Positions 9,758-18,322 of a stretch of 64,000 bases of DNA are shown here, piece by piece (the first letter of the stretch is position 1; every line of letters starts with the position of its first letter). This DNA is from Mycobacterium sp. JS623. Its GTDB lineage: Bacteria > Actinomycetota > Actinomycetes > Mycobacteriales > Mycobacteriaceae. Below the pieces are notes generated by a model, which did not search any database, was not told the DNA's origin, and saw nothing but the letters and a program-made list of their open reading frames with translations. Location: the NCBI RefSeq assembly GCF_000328565.1, contig NC_019966.1, positions 806,001 through 870,000 of the forward strand. Reading direction: 5' to 3'. The translations under genes were made by a program, and so were the position numbers.

Positions 9758-10333
9758 GTGCTGCTGCCGATGCTCGCTCCGCACAAGAACGACGCGGTGG
9801 GCCGCAGGATGTTCTGGGCGGGCTTCCTCATCGGGTCGGTGTCCGCGTTCTTCATTGCGTTCCCGCCGGACTGGAAATCCGGCACTCTGTTGTCGCTGTT
9901 GGTCGCTGTGCTGATGTTGATGACCGCCTACTTCACTAGCCCCTACCTCAAATTTGGTGGCAAGGTCATCGCATTCTCCACAGCGGATGCCGGAACTGGA
10001 GCCCAGGATGCAGCTTTCACGTCAGCGCGAAAGTTGTGGTGGCTGATGGTTCCAGCGATGGCCTTGTGTGCGTTCAACATTGGCCAGTACGTAATCCACA
10101 AAGAGAATCCACGATTGGCTGCGGTGATGGCCGTCGCGGTCGTAGCCGTGGCGATCGTCTTCGGTTACGGCGACGGACGAGCCCGGTATTCGATTGCACG
10201 CAGGCAACTTCCGCAGTTCGTCGTCGTATCGTTCGTGACGCTGGGCCTGTTCACCGTGTTGTACTTCGGCGGCTACGCGCTAGGAAAGCAGCGTTCGCGC
10301 CCTCACCGACAATCCATGGACGACCGCGCGTAG
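9758..10333 (+). CDS. Polytopic membrane protein, possible immunity partner
   Basis: The 191-residue product shows four to five hydrophobic segments (FWAGFLIGSVSAFFIAF, LLSLLVAVLMLMTAY, LWWLMVPAMALCAFNI, AVMAVAVVAVAIVF, VVSFVTLGLFTVLYF). GTG 9758 is the first conventional start, but coding-like hydrophobic sequence begins further upstream. An ATT at 9722, four bases after the preceding stop, would give INVPFVVTTFVGVLLPM. It is immediately downstream of the ESX-like gene and probably co-transcribed. I recognise no family; an immunity role is suggested only by position. Confidence 0.6.
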   Translation: MLLPMLAPHKNDAVGRRMFWAGFLIGSVSAFFIAFPPDWKSGTLLSLLVAVLMLMTAYFTSPYLKFGGKVIAFSTADAGTGAQDAAFTSARKLWWLMVPAMALCAFNIGQYVIHKENPRLAAVMAVAVVAVAIVFGYGDGRARYSIARRQLPQFVVVSFVTLGLFTVLYFGGYALGKQRSRPHRQSMDDRA

Positions 10334-10337
10334 CGGC

Positions 10338-11024
10338 TCAGTCGTCCTCGTCCACAACTTCTTCTGCCGGCGCGCCGCCGTTGAGCAGTTGTTCGAACTG
10401 CTGCTGGAGTTCGGTGATGACCGAGGCGGTCACGACGGCGGTGATGACGGGGGAGATGGTGTAGCTGTCCTCGTCGTCGCGGGTCTTACGCAGGATCTCC
10501 AGGCCGGTGAGGCGGGCGATGGCGCCGTCGATGCGGGCGGCGAAGGTGACGGCGTCGCGGTCGGTGTCGTTGAGCACACCGGAGAACTTGCCGTGCATCT
10601 CGTCGCGACTGATGACGACGGCTTGCCCAGCGTTGGCGCGCATCATCTGTGCGAGGTGCAGTGCGAGGATCGAGTCGTAGGTGCCGAGCGGCTCGCGGCG
10701 CAGAAGCTTTATGCCCCTTGCAGATTCGTAACGGGCCTGTTCGACGAACGCGACGTCGGTCCCGTCGACGATGCGCAGCAACAGGTCGAGTTCGGAGAGC
10801 CTAACCGACAGTTCTTTGCGGTATTCGAGGACCCAGCTGTAGACATCGGCGTCGGCCTCGGCGCTGATGTAGCGGCGGGTGAGCAGGTGCTGCAGCGCCC
10901 AGCACGCGCGGTCGGGCAGTTCGGAGACGTCACCGTCGAAACGAGGCCGACGCTGGACGGGTGGGCGGGCGGACTGGTCGACCTGCGGCAGGGAGGAGAA
11001 GTCAATGTCGGCTTCAGCGGTCAC
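10338..11024 (-). CDS. jetB: JetB / MksE (DUF4194) subunit of Wadjet
   Basis: This roughly 228-residue DUF4194 protein is the kleisin-associated winged-helix subunit that bridges JetC and JetA. The start is placed at GTG 11024 (VTAEADIDFSSLPQVDQ) because the jetB fragment in operon context at 31854 starts with the same codons (VTTEADIDFSSLPQVDQ). An upstream in-frame ATG at 11030 is only two codons away. The C-terminus is acidic (EEVVDEDD). The gene is isolated: the next gene converges on it and its own cassette copy lies directly upstream. Full length relative to the family suggests it is functional. Confidence 0.88.
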   Translation of the reverse strand: MTAEADIDFSSLPQVDQSARPPVQRRPRFDGDVSELPDRACWALQHLLTRRYISAEADADVYSWVLEYRKELSVRLSELDLLLRIVDGTDVAFVEQARYESARGIKLLRREPLGTYDSILALHLAQMMRANAGQAVVISRDEMHGKFSGVLNDTDRDAVTFAARIDGAIARLTGLEILRKTRDDEDSYTISPVITAVVTASVITELQQQFEQLLNGGAPAEEVVDEDD

Positions 11025-11027
11025 CTG

Positions 11028-11214
11028 CATTCCTCACTCTGTAGTGGGTCGGACGTCCCAACATAGGTCACGGTTGCGACATGTTCGTGGCGGCACGGCG
11101 CCGTGTCGGCGCAGAAATTCGGGGCGTCACCGGTTTGCCGAGGTCAGCGGAATGTCCGCGCTCCCAACGCATCGCGGCCAACTGGTGCCGCTGTGATACA
11201 TGAGGCATATGGTG
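11028..11214 (-). repeat. Jet upstream cassette, copy B (in front of jetB)
   Basis: This copy has the same block order as the others. On the minus strand it carries CGCTGACCTCGGCAAACC, CCGACACGG, ATGTCGC and CCTATGTTGGGACGTCCGACC, then GAGGAATGCAG before the jetB GTG. TATGTT is at 11060-11065. A perfect 12-base palindrome CACGGCGCCGTG sits at the position of the GTGTCGG block. Similarity to copy C extends to about 11214 (ATGAGGCATATGGTG versus ATGAGGCAGATGGTG). Confidence 0.7.
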
Positions 11215-11228
11215 TCTGAGCGGGCGTC

Positions 11229-11336
11229 TCAGCCTTGATCGGCGATGAGTCTCTGGAGGACGTCCACGATCTGTTGTTGGCCTGCGGCCGCCGGTTCGAC
11301 GCCACGCAACACCACCCGCAGACGCGCGGTCTTCAC
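11229..11336 (-). CDS. Short ORF coupled to the SEC-C gene, possible remnant
   Basis: GTG at 11336 overlaps the SEC-C protein's TGA (GTGA). It gives 35 residues beginning MKTARLRVVLRGVEP when the GTG is read as Met. The start looks like the beginning of a pRiA4b ORF-3-type protein, but the ORF stops near the edge of cassette copy B. It is probably a truncated gene. Confidence 0.3.
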   Translation of the reverse strand: MKTARLRVVLRGVEPAAAGQQQIVDVLQRLIADQG

Positions 11337-11796
11337 TCGTGTGGCTCCGCGTCGACGGATGCCGTTGCGGCACAACACTTCTTGTACTTGCGTCCAGACC
11401 CGCACCAGCACGGGTCGTTGCGGCCCGGTGGCCAAGGGATCAGAGAGGGGTGGTCGGCGGTCGCTGCCAGGTGGGCGGCATATTCGGACCGGGCGCCGGC
11501 TGAATCGGGCTGGTGCCCGTGTTCGGCGCACCAGGCGGTGAACGGCGCCACCCGCACGGGGCGATCACCATCGGCGGCAGGCCGGCTTCCGCGTACTCGA
11601 CAAGTATGTGCTGCATCGTTCCGCAGTATTGCGGGTGCGGCAGCGGCCCGTCCGGGCCGGCCACCCGATCGCTTCCGGCAAAATCAGGCCACAACATCGT
11701 CGCCTGCTCGTAGTCCCCGGCCGGCAGCCACGCGAACGCCACCGCGCCAACCCCGCCGGTGGGTCGCGGCGTGAACTCTTCCTCTGGACCTGTCAT
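11333..11796 (-). pseudogene. SEC-C metal-binding protein, frameshifted
   Basis: Two adjacent frames encode halves of one protein. The first (from 11796) reads MTGPEEEF..., AWLPAGDYEQATMLWPDFAG, to MVIAP. The second resumes with VRVAPFTAWCAEHGHQ and ends with the zinc-binding SEC-C motif PGRNDPCWCGSGRKYKKCC. The break is near 11550, where CCCCGTGCGG lacks one G needed to keep frame. SEC-C motifs bind zinc and occur in SecA and many small proteins. The gene is either a recent pseudogene or carries a sequencing error. Confidence 0.65.
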
Positions 11797-11906
11797 CGGT
11801 TCGCATCCTCTCGCAAAGCTGCGACGCGCACCATCTGCGGTAATCGTTTATGCCGCGGGTCGGCCTCAGCGAAGATCGTTGTACGACATCGTCTTCCGAC
11901 CGCGGG

Positions 11907-12386
11907 TTATCTACTCGAGTGAGCACGGTGAGTTTCGTCTCGGTGGGAGAGCAGTCTCCATTGGACCTGTATCGCCGCGAACAGGAACGCCGTGCTGATG
12001 CCGAACAGCAGCACGCCGTTCACCGCTTGAAGCGCACTCAACATCTGAAACCGGGCCGGCACCGCCAATCCCGGTACATCGAACGTCGTCATGGTGGCCA
12101 AGGCGTACACGGACGCATTAGTCACCGAGTCCAGCGCGCCAAGGCCCCAATACGCTAGTGCCCACAGGAAGCCCTCGACCCCGTGCAGGGCGGCGAGGAT
12201 CAGCGCGACGGCCCCGATGTGGCCGATCATGGTCGGGACCGCCCGCAGCCGCTCGGCCGTGGGCTTGTCGGCACGAACCCGAATTCTGGCCTCCAGACCG
12301 AAGGCCATCACCACCACCGCGGTGGTATGGATCGCGATGGTCAGCACGATGAGCGCAAGGCCCACGCTCCAACTCGCAAGATCCAC
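11907..12386 (-). CDS. Small two-pore-channel-like membrane protein
   Basis: This 159-residue protein has four hydrophobic segments. The layout matches short bacterial proteins annotated as potassium-channel family: an AVALILAALHGVEGFLWALAY helix, a pore-like loop NASVYALATMTTFD, and the typical ending LSALQAVNGVLLFGISTAF. The TVGYG selectivity filter is absent, so potassium conduction is doubtful. GTG 12386 is preceded by GGGAAGATG. Confidence 0.6.
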   Translation of the reverse strand: MDLASWSVGLALIVLTIAIHTTAVVVMAFGLEARIRVRADKPTAERLRAVPTMIGHIGAVALILAALHGVEGFLWALAYWGLGALDSVTNASVYALATMTTFDVPGLAVPARFQMLSALQAVNGVLLFGISTAFLFAAIQVQWRLLSHRDETHRAHSSR

Positions 12387-12499
12387 CCATCTTCCCTACC
12401 ACCGGCCACGTTGGCAGACGGCCGATTCGCCAGCCTCGAGGCGACTACAGGCGTGTACTGAGGGGTATCCAGATGCTTCTGACGTGTGGGGAGTAAGCC

Positions 12500-13291
12500 G
12501 TGGGCGACTTCGGGATAGCGGGTCTATGGGTGCTGCTGGCCCTGTCCCTTGTCGCGGCGGTGGCGGTCGCGGCCGCCAGTGTTTGGCTGGCGCATCGCAT
12601 GCTCCCAGACCCGGTGAGCGAGGGGCACAACGGAGCGTTGTCGCCGTTCCTGACCTGTGTCGGCCTGGTGTATGGCGCGCTGCTGGGATTCGTCATCGTG
12701 GTTGCGTGGGAGCAGTTCTCGTCTGCGGAGACCAATGTGTCCAACGAGGCGTCGACGTTGATCACGATGTACCGGCAGACCGTCGGCATGCCGGTGCCGG
12801 AGCAGACCCAGATGCGGGTATTGCTGCGCAAGTACTCGGACGCGGTCTCTGGGCCTGAATGGGCGAGCGCGATACGGGCCCGCACCGGAACCGAAGGCGC
12901 GCGAGACGCGCTCAACGAGATGTACCGACTGCTCGGCAGCGAGAAGTCCAGTGTCGCGTCGAGTCCGATCAGTCAGAAGTTTCTAGATCAGCTGGGAACG
13001 TTGGCGTCGCAGCGCAATCAGCGGATCCTGGACGCCAAACCGCGAATACCCGGCTTGCTGTGGACGGGGCTGCTGTTCGGCGGTGTCGTGCTGCTGGGGC
13101 TCGGCGGTTTCATGCGGCTGGGCAGCACGCGGGCGCATCTAGGGCTGCTGAGCGCGGTCGCCGTGCTGCTCGGCTTGCTGCTGTTCGTGGTGTTCTGGCT
13201 CGACCATCCATTCGGCAACCAGTTGGGTGTGACGTCCGAACCGTTCGAGCAGTCGCTGACTGTCTTCGACTCAATCGATCGCGGGACCTGA
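12500..13291 (+). CDS. DUF4239 membrane protein
   Basis: The 263-residue product has two N-terminal helices (LWVLLALSLVAAVAVAAASVW, LVYGALLGFVIVVAWEQF), a roughly 110-residue soluble helical part with the conserved NEASTL..MYR pattern, and two C-terminal helices. This is the DUF4239 layout, distantly bestrophin-like. A GGGGAG stands upstream of GTG 12500. The function is unknown. Confidence 0.7.
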   Translation: MGDFGIAGLWVLLALSLVAAVAVAAASVWLAHRMLPDPVSEGHNGALSPFLTCVGLVYGALLGFVIVVAWEQFSSAETNVSNEASTLITMYRQTVGMPVPEQTQMRVLLRKYSDAVSGPEWASAIRARTGTEGARDALNEMYRLLGSEKSSVASSPISQKFLDQLGTLASQRNQRILDAKPRIPGLLWTGLLFGGVVLLGLGGFMRLGSTRAHLGLLSAVAVLLGLLLFVVFWLDHPFGNQLGVTSEPFEQSLTVFDSIDRGT

Positions 13292-13359
13292 CCCTAGGCC
13301 GAAGCCGGTTCCGAAGTTGACGATGGCTGCGTGACCGCCACCAACCGTCGACCGGACCG

Positions 13360-13650
13360 CTACTTCGTGGGGAGGTAGTGATATAGCTCGAACGACGCCT
13401 GCTCGACCCAGCCGCGCTGTAGCTTTCCGTCGTCTACGGTCCAGACGGCGGTGCCGGTGAGCGCGATGGGCTTGCCCTTGGGTTCGGTGCCGAGGATGCC
13501 GTAGTTGGTCCCGGTCAGGACCCATCGGGAGCTGACGCGGGTGCCGTCCTCGTCCTGAAAGGTCTCGATGGTGTCAACGTGTGGGTCGTCGACGTGGTCG
13601 AGGAACTGCTTGACCCAGGTCTGGATTTTCGATGCGTCATGTATCTGCAT
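13360..13650 (-). CDS. SnoaL/NTF2-like protein, probably N-terminally truncated
   Basis: These 96 residues form the C-terminal two thirds of an NTF2-like cone fold: DASKIQTWVKQFLDHVDD, RVSSRWVLTGTNYGILG, GTAVWTVDDGKLQRGWVEQ. SnoaL-like proteins are usually about 140 residues, and the missing first helix and strand suggest a 5' truncation. There is an in-frame stop shortly upstream and no clear ribosome site. Confidence 0.55.
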   Translation of the reverse strand: MQIHDASKIQTWVKQFLDHVDDPHVDTIETFQDEDGTRVSSRWVLTGTNYGILGTEPKGKPIALTGTAVWTVDDGKLQRGWVEQASFELYHYLPTK

Positions 13651-13808
13651 GGGCGACGCGAAGTGGCGGCAGGCAAATCACTCGCGAGACACCATGTGGG
13701 GCACCGTTATTACGTTGTCCTCCTTAATAGGTTGCGCACGTCGTCGTCAGGCCGGCTTTCCCGGGTGCTTACGACGGTCGCGCCACCTGGAGCGCGCTTG
13801 TCTCGCGG

Positions 13809-14429
13809 TCAGGCCATCTCGGGCACACGCAGATGTGCGACTGCCAACTCGAAGTCGCACTGGTCGAGCACCTCTGCGTTTGCTTCCTGGCTGCCGGTGG
13901 CTCTGATCCTGTCCAACTGGTCCTTGTTCCGCTCTAGCGCTTCGGCGTTGTCGAAGGTCGCCGCGGCCACGCCACGGCCGGACGCTCGGTCGACGAGCAG
14001 GCTGGCACTGCAGAAGCCCTCCAGCTCCTCGAGGGCGGGCAGGACAGTCGTCCTGTAGAAATCGATGCCCCGATCGATTTGATCCGGGTCGACCTTGACC
14101 CAGGTGGCTCGAACCCAGGCGCCCTCACCCGCGTGGTGCTCGCGGTGCATGGCAGCGATCTCCCATTCCTCGACCTGCCTGCTACCACCCAAGAGCTCGA
14201 CCGCCCGGTCACGAATCGGCCGAACGGCCTCCTCGCTCGCGCGCATCGCCTCCTCGGACTCCCAGGAGCTGGTAACAATGCAGCGCCCGGACGTCCGGTC
14301 GACCAACAATGACAAGCCAACGCACCCGTCGATGCCCTCGAGCGCGGGCATCACGGTATCGCGCGTATGGGCGATACCGGCGTCTATGGATGAGGGCTGC
14401 CCCTGGATGGTGGTGCTTCGTGCGTACAT
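13809..14429 (-). CDS. Tandem dimeric alpha/beta-barrel (ABM-like) protein
   Basis: The 206-residue protein contains two copies of a ferredoxin-like ABM fold, each with a GL/ASLLVDRxSGR strand: [20 protein letters not shown] (about 39-58) and [20 protein letters not shown] (about 139-158). Such proteins bind or oxidise small aromatic or haem ligands, or act as stress proteins. No catalytic residues are obvious. GGAGG precedes the ATG at good spacing. Confidence 0.65.
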   Translation of the reverse strand: MYARSTTIQGQPSSIDAGIAHTRDTVMPALEGIDGCVGLSLLVDRTSGRCIVTSSWESEEAMRASEEAVRPIRDRAVELLGGSRQVEEWEIAAMHREHHAGEGAWVRATWVKVDPDQIDRGIDFYRTTVLPALEELEGFCSASLLVDRASGRGVAAATFDNAEALERNKDQLDRIRATGSQEANAEVLDQCDFELAVAHLRVPEMA

Positions 14430-14788
14430 GATCTGCCTCCGTTGTATGTGGGGCAGCGTCTCGACGGCGCCGCCGGACTACTTCATCGTCCTCCCGCGGG
14501 CAAGGCATGGCAATGGGATGCTGCTGTTAGATTCGCTGAAACTCACTGCGCGCCCGAACAATACGGGCTTCACAATCAAGCGCAACTAATGAGTTCTGCG
14601 GTAGCGGATAGTACGGCTGGGCAACCAGTCCTGAACCCGGCTCGCGGTGGGCTCAAGCAGCCGTGCACCACTGCAACGGACAAGTGCACGCTCACCAATG
14701 CGTGCCCCGTAAGCCATAACCGCACTCCGTTGACCGTCCGGATGTTCCCGTCTTACTCTCGATCTGGGCGTCTGGAGAGGACGACGAT
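14430..14788. other. Intergenic region, no gene seen
   Basis: This is the divergent control region between the ABM-like gene and the permease. It contains the permease ribosome site (GGAGAGGA before 14789). No RNA gene, repeat family member or convincing small ORF was found. Confidence 0.5.
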
Positions 14789-16339
14789 ATGGCGACCACG
14801 AGGCCTGAATGGCCCGAAGAAACTGTCGCCGAGCGCGTGGCGGGAGGAATGCTGCCCCGCGTCCTGAACACCTTCGACATGGTCGCGATCTTCGTCTCCA
14901 TCGTCCTGTTCATCACCAATGCGGCGGTCATCCAAAGCGCAGGGCCCGCGGCATTCGGTTGGTGGGTCATCGGTTTCCTGGCTTTCCTGATTCCCGGGGC
15001 GATCGTCACCGGTCAACTGGGCCGCATGTTCCCAGGCGAAGGTTCGATTTATCTGTGGACCCAAAAGGCTTTCGGACCGTTCTGGGGTTTCTTCGCGGGA
15101 TTCTGCGCGTGGTGGCCTGGGGTGCTCGTGATGGTCGCGACCGGCACCGTCGTGCTCAGCTACCTGGGTTATGTCTTCCCGTCGACGATCGGTTCCGCCA
15201 GTGTGCAGGTGCAGGGAGTCATCATCATCGGCTTCATTGTGCTGTCGGCGGTGCTGGCCAACCAGCGGTTCCGACTGACCCAGAACATCGTGAACGTCGT
15301 GTTTGTGCTCTACGGGCTGGCGATCGGGCTCGTTTTTCTCGCCGGCGTACTGCACATGGTTGGCGGACTGGCGCCCGAGACGAACCCCACTGATTGGTCG
15401 GCGTGGGCGCCGTCGGCGGACGCTGGGATCAACCTGAGCAACTGGAGTTTCTTCGGCCTTGTGGTGCTCGCGCTCTTAGGCGTGGAAGTGCCCCTGAACA
15501 TGGGCGTCGAGATCAAGGACGAGCGTTCCATCACGCGCTATCTCGTCTGGGGCTCGCTGGCCGTGATGGTGGCCTACCTGCTGGCAACCTGGGCGGTGAT
15601 GGTGACGGTCCCAGCAACAGATGGTCAATCGGCGCAGGTGACCTCGCTTGCGGCGGCGGTCGGCACCGAGTTGGCCGGCTGGGTGGGCAAGCTGGTCGCG
15701 ATCCTGCTCGCCGCCTTTTTTCTGTTCATCACTGTGGTCTACAACTTTTCGTTCGCGCGACTGGTTTTCGTCTCCGGACTCGACCAGAAGCTTCCGGCGG
15801 CGATGGCGAAGGTCAACAAGCATAAGGTGCCCAGCAACGCGGTGTGGGTGCAGACACTGATCGCGGCGTTGTTCGCGTTGGTGGCGTTCATCGTGTTCCC
15901 GTCGCTGGGCATCGGGGGAGGGCGGCCGATCGACAGCCAGACCAAGGTGTATGACGTGCTTCAGGCCGCGGTCACGGTGATCTGGTGCATCTCGATGGTG
16001 GTGCTGTTCGTCGACGTGGTAATCATCATCAGGCGTTTCCTGCCGCGGTATGAGGAGACCAGGCTGGCGCACCCGGCGGTGTTCTACACCTGCGCGGTCA
16101 TCGGTGGGTTGTCGGCGTTGGTCGCGGTCATCGCCACGCTGAGCGGATCGTGGACACCGCTGATCTCCAACAATTCTGGGTCCCTATCGGTTGGCGGCGC
16201 GACGATCGCCTACGGCGCGTGGTTCTACCTCGTCGCCGGCATCGCCGCGTTGTCCTTGCTCGTCGCGGTGGGCATCTACTTCCTCGGCCATGCGACCTCG
16301 GCGCGGGCGGTACGTCGAGCGACCCCGACGCCCACCTGA
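14789..16339 (+). CDS. APC-superfamily amino-acid permease
   Basis: The 516-residue protein has about 12-13 membrane helices and the APC start LNTFDMVAIFVSIVLF, the conserved GAIVTGQLGRMFPGEGSIYLW segment (helix 2-3) and a GVEVPLNMGVEIKDERSI helix-6-type motif. It is most similar in layout to glutamate/GABA- or ethanolamine-type permeases of actinobacteria. The substrate cannot be assigned. GGAGAGGA lies upstream of the ATG. Confidence 0.85.
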   Translation: MATTRPEWPEETVAERVAGGMLPRVLNTFDMVAIFVSIVLFITNAAVIQSAGPAAFGWWVIGFLAFLIPGAIVTGQLGRMFPGEGSIYLWTQKAFGPFWGFFAGFCAWWPGVLVMVATGTVVLSYLGYVFPSTIGSASVQVQGVIIIGFIVLSAVLANQRFRLTQNIVNVVFVLYGLAIGLVFLAGVLHMVGGLAPETNPTDWSAWAPSADAGINLSNWSFFGLVVLALLGVEVPLNMGVEIKDERSITRYLVWGSLAVMVAYLLATWAVMVTVPATDGQSAQVTSLAAAVGTELAGWVGKLVAILLAAFFLFITVVYNFSFARLVFVSGLDQKLPAAMAKVNKHKVPSNAVWVQTLIAALFALVAFIVFPSLGIGGGRPIDSQTKVYDVLQAAVTVIWCISMVVLFVDVVIIIRRFLPRYEETRLAHPAVFYTCAVIGGLSALVAVIATLSGSWTPLISNNSGSLSVGGATIAYGAWFYLVAGIAALSLLVAVGIYFLGHATSARAVRRATPTPT

Positions 16340-16364
16340 TCGTGGATTGACCTAGAAGCGTTGC

Positions 16365-16382
16365 GCGCGCGGCGAAGCGCGC
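16365..16382 (+). terminator. GC-rich hairpin after the permease
   Basis: GCGCGC, loop GGCGAA, GCGCGC lies 26 bases beyond the permease stop. There is no T-run. It is a plausible tract-less terminator. Confidence 0.35.
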
Positions 16383-16400
16383 GGCGCTGCACGGTTGGGC

Positions 16401-16568
16401 GGCTGGCGCCGTGCGTGCGGTGCAACGGCAGGTTGGCCGCCGTTACCAAGGATGAGGTAATCGCCCGTCGATGCCACGGTCAGCCAATTGCAGGCGCAGG
16501 GCCACCAGGTCGACGTCGCCTGCTGACATCCAATCCTGTTGACTGCGCGGATTTCTCAGTCAACCGCG
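16401..16568 (+). pseudogene. Mosaic of fragments duplicated from the 26.0-27.1 kb region
   Basis: Bases 16401-16466 match part of the Mut7-C gene around 26003-26073, including TGGCCGCCGTTACCAAGGA. Bases 16464-16513 match the secreted-protein gene at about 26817-26866 (GATGCCACGGTCAGCCAA). The following bases, with CCAATCCTGTTG, match the DNA after that gene near 27071. The order is the same as at 26-27 kb, with large deletions between pieces. Confidence 0.65.
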
Positions 16569-16730
16569 TTAACGAGCTCCAACTCGTCGCTGCACATCCT
16601 TGTCAACGGCGGTGGCGATGTCATGGACGAGCCTGGAGTGCCACTGCTTGTGCGCCTCCAGGTTCGCCGTTAGCGCATGACAGTCCGGGCATTCTTGATG
16701 GGCCGAGGTCTCGTGCTGGGTCTGTTCCAC
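16569..16730 (-). CDS. 53-residue CPDCH protein
   Basis: This short ORF is GTG-initiated with AGGAGG nine bases upstream. It encodes VEQTQHETSAHQ, ECPDCHALTANLEAHKQW, then HSRLVHDIATAVDKDVQ and an Arg-rich end. The CxxC-His plus the His at EAHKQWH could bind metal. A frameshifted second copy lies at 27135-27289, which indicates that this reading frame is the conserved one. The function is unknown. Confidence 0.55.
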   Translation of the reverse strand: MEQTQHETSAHQECPDCHALTANLEAHKQWHSRLVHDIATAVDKDVQRRVGAR

Positions 16731-16883
16731 GGTGTTGCACCTCCTCGAAGAAAGGGGCCGTGTCTACCGTGGCACGAACCAGACCCCTCGTCCACCATCC
16801 GGTTACCTTGCCGCATCCGCGGCGTGAGCTCCTGCCGCCCAGCTTTATGGTCGAGTAGACGGCGGCCGTCAAGCAGCCGTGCA

Positions 16884-18104
16884 CTAATTTTCCTCGACGG
16901 AGACGATGAATCCCGCGCTGCCCAAGGCGGCTAATACCGCCTCCCGGTGTGCCGGACCCCGGGTCTCGACGGTAAGCATCACCTCAACTTCGTCCAGTGC
17001 CAGCTTGGGTGCTGTGCGGGAGTGCACCACGTCGAGCACGCTGGCCCCGCTTTCGCTGACCACGCCGAGCAGCCTGCTGAGCCCGCCGGGGCGGTCCGGG
17101 ATGGTGACTTTCACCGCGAGGTAGCGTCCGGCTGCGCGCAGGCCGTGGGTGATCACGTGGATCAACACCAGCGGGTCGATATTGCCGCCCGACAGGACCG
17201 CGCAAACGGGGCCGTGCCGGCCGAGTTCGGGTGCCGACGTCATCAGCGCTGCCACGGCTGCCGCCCCGGCAGGTTCGACGATGAGTTTCGCACGCTCCAT
17301 GCACAGCAATAGCGCGCGCGACAGCGCGTCCTCGCTCACCGTCCGAACCGAGTCGGCGAATGCACTTACATGGGCGAACGGGATCGCCCCGGGCAATGCC
17401 ACGGCGATCCCGTCGGCCATCGTCGACATCGACTCCGCCCGCACAGGCTGTCCGGCGGCCAACGAACGTGGCCAGGCCGCCGCGTTCGCGGCCTGTACTC
17501 CGATGACCCGGACTTGTGGCGCCAGAAAGTGCACCGCCGCGGCAATTCCGGCGACCAGCCCGCCACCACCGGTCGGCACCACGATGGTTGCGACATCGGG
17601 AATCTGCTTCAGGATCTCCAGCCCGACGGTGGCCTGGCCGGCGACGATGTCGGCGTGATCGAACGGGTGGATCACCACCGCGCCGTGCTGCGCCGAATAT
17701 TCACGGGCCGCGACCAGCGCGTCGTCGATCGTCTCGCCGATCAGATGAACTTGCGCGCCATAAGCCTTGGTTGCCAACAGCTTTGGGAGCGGGACGTTGA
17801 CCGGCATGAACACCGTCGACGCGATCCCTAGCACAGTCGCGGCCCACGCAACTCCCTGCGCGTGATTGCCCGCGCTGGCCGCGACCACACCCCGAGCCCG
17901 GTCCTCGACGCTCAGATTGGCGATCCGGTTGTAGGCGCCGCGGGGCTTGAACGACCCAGTGCGTTGCAGGTTCTCGCACTTGAGCCAGACCTGTTCGCCC
18001 GTGCGATCCGATAGCACCCGCGACGCGATGACCGGGGTTAGTCGCATCACCGGCCTCAGCCGATCCGCCGCCGCGTTGATCTGATCGAGCGTGAGCAGCT
18101 CCAC
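16884..18104 (-). CDS. ilvA: Threonine ammonia-lyase (threonine dehydratase)
   Basis: This PLP enzyme deaminates threonine to 2-oxobutanoate, the first step toward isoleucine. Visible features are the PLP lysine in TGSFKPRGAYNR (about 53-64), SAGNHAQG, the phosphate-binding PTGGGGLVAG loop, and a C-terminal ACT-like domain (VKVTIPDRPGGLSRLLGVV). GTG 18104 (VELLTLDQINAA) is chosen because GGAGGG lies just upstream and the 147 codons further upstream show no homology. The resulting length of 406 residues suits the family. The gene is flanked on both sides by decayed DNA. Confidence 0.9.
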   Translation of the reverse strand: MELLTLDQINAAADRLRPVMRLTPVIASRVLSDRTGEQVWLKCENLQRTGSFKPRGAYNRIANLSVEDRARGVVAASAGNHAQGVAWAATVLGIASTVFMPVNVPLPKLLATKAYGAQVHLIGETIDDALVAAREYSAQHGAVVIHPFDHADIVAGQATVGLEILKQIPDVATIVVPTGGGGLVAGIAAAVHFLAPQVRVIGVQAANAAAWPRSLAAGQPVRAESMSTMADGIAVALPGAIPFAHVSAFADSVRTVSEDALSRALLLCMERAKLIVEPAGAAAVAALMTSAPELGRHGPVCAVLSGGNIDPLVLIHVITHGLRAAGRYLAVKVTIPDRPGGLSRLLGVVSESGASVLDVVHSRTAPKLALDEVEVMLTVETRGPAHREAVLAALGSAGFIVSVEEN

Positions 18105-18110
18105 AGCTAG

Positions 18111-18322
18111 ACCCTCCGCTCGCGAACCGTCGGCGCGAATCCTGTTGTGCCGGACCCGAGTTTGTTGACCCAGCCGGCGTTTTCGTGGCCGAGGGTGAAA
18201 CGTAGCCGGAATCTGTCCTGAAAGCGTTTCCGTTCGTCGGCTGGCAGCAGCCAGCTCAACTCCGTGAAGTGCCCGTTCCAGACCCCGGACCGGCAGCGAT
18301 TCAGGTCGATGACAATCCGCAT
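18111..18322 (-). pseudogene. Remnant of a zinc alcohol dehydrogenase
   Basis: The minus-strand frame contains FTLGHENAGWVNKLGSG, the conserved active-site-region segment of zinc ADHs (compare YTIGHENAGWVHAIG in the intact ADH nearby). It is preceded by unrelated or scrambled sequence starting MRIVIDLNRC, which resembles a ferredoxin start. The fragment runs into the ilvA ribosome site. Confidence 0.5.

Noticed and set aside
14653..16884. 16-bp direct repeat TCAAGCAGCCGTGCAC flanking the permease region
   Set aside because: Only 16 bases; a repeat of this size is not surprising by chance in 64 kb of GC-rich DNA, and no element structure or terminal inverted repeats accompany it.
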